This document shows, in pieces, positions 61,390 through 64,000 of a stretch of DNA of 64,000 nt. A program made the position numbers and the translations under genes. Within the stretch, counting starts at the first letter, position 1; every line of letters begins with the position of its first letter. The notes below the pieces were generated by a model that was given only the letters and a program-made list of their open reading frames with translations, searched no databases and had not been told where the DNA came from. This DNA is from Zelopaecilomyces penicillatus (Eukaryota > Ascomycota > Sordariomycetes > Hypocreales > Pseudodiploosporaceae): contig VCCP01000001.1 of NCBI GenBank assembly GCA_005765155.1, positions 3,782,001-3,846,000 on the forward strand. The letters are read 5' to 3'.

Positions 61390-62475
61390 TCAAGACAGAC
61401 AAAAAAGGTTCTGCATATAAAATCGGGGCTGTGAGATACCCAAACGAACCCATCGGTTCACCGCTACTCCATATTATATGTACTACCTATCAAGAGATGC
61501 ATATGTGCTCACAGACTAGGATAGCTGATAACTTACCCAAATGCACTAATTGCGGCCCAGCGCAAGCGGTTAATGAGCGGCACGGTCTCCAGATGACTAT
61601 ACGTTGTTGTCCTTGGGCAGCGACTCTACCTTGGAACAGCAACAGTCAGGCGAGCAGTGGTTGCACTCACACCTTGGATACTGGTAGGTAGTACTCACGT
61701 ATAGTAGTAGGTACTAAACTAGGTAGCTTGACACGACCAGACACTAATACGGAGTAGGCTCATTTCAACACTGTCGCATTCATGCACGGTCGTCCACACC
61801 ATGTTCAAGTACGTCATCTTTGCTTTTTACTCGGCGACCCCTCGACCCTCCTCCCCCCACGCGCAGCCTAGAAGTCGATGCCTCATCAAGTTGAGTTGTT
61901 TCCGGATAATAGTAAGGAAATTGAAGAGGAAGAAAAGCAAGTCAAGGCTACTCGCATGGGGAGTTCCGTGGCTGCAATGCCCCCATCTGGCAGAATGGTT
62001 GCTACATGATCATTCTACAGAGATAACCAAGTCGACCACCTATGACGAGACAATTGATACCTCTTCTATCGCGCAATACTGCCACCGCCATTCCAAATGC
62101 GTTTGGAGATACCTGTACCCGGCTGCACCATACAGTACTTTAGATGTAGATAGTTGGTGCAGTAGCGTGTATGCAACTCGTACATAAGTCACCTCAACGG
62201 GATACAATGTCTCAAGCCATGCCAGAAAGAAGTTATGAGCTACAGCATATATGATGCTTGACTCGGTAGATGGTATATTTATCCTTGGCAGCCGCATCAC
62301 GTTTACGTACTTGTCTCTGGACAAATCAGATAAATCGGCATTGTTCTGAGGACGTTTTCCATTTGGCACATCTCAGATTATATGTGCTACAACTTACAAT
62401 ACTAGGTTTTTTTCTTTTTTTTTAAAAAAAAAAAACTAACCCAGTAGAAAAGAATTCTATCTCAAATCTGTTTAG
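61390..62475. other. Intergenic between VPS54-like and polyketide synthase genes
   Basis: About 1.1 kb. No gene is seen. It includes one copy of the TACGGAGTA motif at 61748 and an AT-rich stretch directly before the PKS start. Confidence 0.6.
62415..62435. repeat. T9A12 palindromic AT tract in the PKS promoter
   Basis: Nine T followed by twelve A, about 40 bp upstream of the PKS ATG. It is self-complementary and may act as a rigid poly(dA:dT) nucleosome-excluding element. Confidence 0.8.
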
Positions 62476-64000
62476 ATGCTACTGGCCTGCAACACGGCAT
62501 CCCAAAAAGACCCAGTGAAGCCCATTGCCATCATTGGCATGGGGATGAAGCTTCCGGGTGGTGTTTCTACTGCTGATGACTTCTGGAGACTACTGATGAA
62601 CAAGCAAGACGGCCGATGCCGTGTTCCAGAAAGTCGCTATAACGTGAATGGATTCCGTGGGGCTTCACGAAGAGAAAACGTCAACACTGAATATGGTTTT
62701 TTCTTGCCAGAGGTAAACCTCAAAGCCATTGATGGATCCTTTTTCTCTGGAAATCGCGCCGAGACTCTCATGCTGGACCCCCAGCAAAGAATTTTAATGG
62801 AGGTTGTTTGGGAGTGTATCGAAAGTGCAGGTGCAGTAAATCTTCAAGGCACAAACACTGGCGTTTATGTCGGGAACTTCGGAGAGGACTGGCATCAGCT
62901 GGTTCATCAGGACACGCAGTCTTCTAGCCCTTTCCGCGTGTCCAATACCTCTGATTTCATCATTTCAAATAGGATATCTTATCATTATGATTTGCGTGGA
63001 CCCAGGTGAGGCTTACATCCGCGCCTCTTCGGGACGTTTATGCCATATTCACTGAGATACTAACCGAGCTCAACTCATTTTAGTCTTACTATTCGCACTG
63101 CTTGCTCTGCCGCCATGACTGGCCTTCATCTAGCCTGCCAAGCACTTCAAACTGGAGAATGCTCAGCGGCTATTGTTGCCGGGTCCAGCCTCATCATGGG
63201 CCCGTCCTTAACACAGGATATGTCAGCCTAGAGTGTGCTTTCTCTAGATGGTACCTGCAAGACATTTGATGCAGCTGCTAGTGGTTTTGCATGTGCTGAG
63301 GGCTTTAATGCTATTCTTATTAAGCTATTAAAAGATGTGATACGGGATAATGATCCTATTCGGGCAGTGATTCGGGCTACGTCTATTAACTCGGATGGAA
63401 GACTGTCAAATATTGGTGTTCCTAGCGCTGAAGCACAGGTCGATATGATACGGCACGCTTATAATAGTGCTGGGATTAACGACCTTTCCCAGACCGCATT
63501 TGTTGAATGTCATGGGACCGGCACACCGGTAGGGGATCCGATAGAGGCTATTGCTGTGGGGGAAGCATTCGGCGACGCAGGTATCTACATCGGATCGGTA
63601 AGTCAAAATGACTCAACCTCGGAATCTTCCCAGGTCCCATCCATCTAAACCGTATCGATGTATATATACGGATCTGATTAAATTTCAAATAGGTTAAACC
63701 CAATGTTGGCCACACAGGAGGCGCATCAGGTCTGACCAGCGTTATCAAGGCTGTTTTGGCCCTGGAGAACGAGACCATTCCGCCGAACATTCACTTTTCT
63801 ACACCAAACCCCAAGAGTATGCAATTTCTTTATAATTTTTCTCAACGAAGACTTTTGAGGGTATATATAGTTGATAACAGGTTTGCAGTTCCCTTTGAGA
63901 AATACAACCTGAAAGTGCCAGTCGAACCGGTTTCGTGGCCGGCGGACAGGCACCACCGAGTCAGCGTCAATTCCTTTGGTATCGGTGGCGCCAATGCCCA
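62476..64000 (+). CDS. Polyketide synthase (fungal reducing type, by KS sequence), N-terminal ketosynthase, interrupted by an in-frame TAG; runs off the window
   Basis: Four exons are visible: 62476..63005, 63084..63597, 63693..63816 and 63889..>64000, with GT-AG introns of 78, 95 and 72 nt that keep the ketosynthase frame. KS signatures: EPIAIIGMG-like KPIAIIGMGMKLPGGV at residue 15, MLDPQQRILMEVVWE, the active-site Cys in TIRTACSAAM (about residue 184), His in ECHGTGTPVGDP (about 320) and His in KPNVGHTGG (about 355). The TIRTACS form is what I recall from fungal highly reducing PKSs. A TAG codon at 63229..63231 interrupts exon 2 where KS proteins normally read through; no usable splice pair removes it. 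Further down, FACAEGFNA replaces the usual Y-x-RGE-A segment. The rest of the enzyme (acyltransferase onward) lies beyond the right edge. It is either a pseudogene, a base error, or a truncated variant. Confidence 0.85.

Noticed and set aside
1..64000. CRISPR arrays, bacterial operons or ribosome-binding sites
   Set aside because: The window is nuclear fungal DNA with spliceosomal introns; no direct-repeat/spacer array was seen.

Overview
This is nuclear DNA of a filamentous ascomycete (Pezizomycotina). The gene content suggests a Sordariomycete, probably hypocrealean, but no species can be named from sequence alone. The evidence is short (56-133 nt) GT-AG introns with CTAAC-type branch sites, fungus-specific families (Pth11-like receptor, CFEM protein, C2H2 plus fungal-specific transcription factor domain, NHA1 antiporter, iterative polyketide synthase) and long gene-free intergenic stretches with simple repeats.

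Layout. 1-3.3 kb: an arrestin-related trafficking adaptor (minus, runs off the left edge), followed by about 5 kb without a convincing gene. 8.3-9.1 kb: an acyl-protein-thioesterase/carboxylesterase-type hydrolase (minus). 9.4-9.5 kb: a possible fossil of LINE reverse transcriptase. 11.6-12.4 kb: a two-exon alpha/beta hydrolase. 13.8-16.4 kb: a six-exon Pth11-like seven-helix protein facing, tail to tail, a GPI-anchored degenerate CFEM protein. 17.0 kb: tRNA-Glu(UUC) with an 11-nt intron. 17.9-19.2 kb: a secreted beta-lactamase-fold serine hydrolase. 20.1-21.9 kb: a secreted GH3 enzyme convergent with a Nudix hydrolase. 23.3-26.9 kb: a C2H2/fungal-TF regulator with about 8.7 kb of gene-free upstream DNA. 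35.6-38.4 kb: an atypical Hsp70-like ATPase with a GC-AG intron. 40.9-41.5 kb: a CAP/PR-1-like secreted protein. 44.2-45.0 kb: a Pro/Ser/Thr-rich putative GPI protein. 49.5-52.6 kb: an NHA1-type Na+/H+ antiporter. 55.6-57.1 kb: a secreted Thr-rich protein with a conserved-looking C-terminal module. 58.5-61.4 kb: a divergent VPS54 (GARP tether subunit). 62.5-64.0 kb: the ketosynthase start of a polyketide synthase carrying an in-frame TAG, cut by the right edge.

How they fit. Six or seven products are predicted to be secreted or surface-anchored (serine hydrolase, GH3, CFEM, CAP, Pro-rich GPI, Thr-rich, and the Pth11 receptor in the membrane). The window therefore looks like an environment-facing accessory region mixed with housekeeping transport genes (arrestin adaptor, NHA1). 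The points most worth follow-up are the right edge (divergent VPS54 beside a damaged PKS), the Pth11/CFEM pair, the Hsp70-like protein with its non-canonical intron, and a 9-bp motif (TACGGAGTA) that recurs six times, always outside genes. All exon boundaries were inferred by eye from splice signals and reading frame; no search or transcript data were available.
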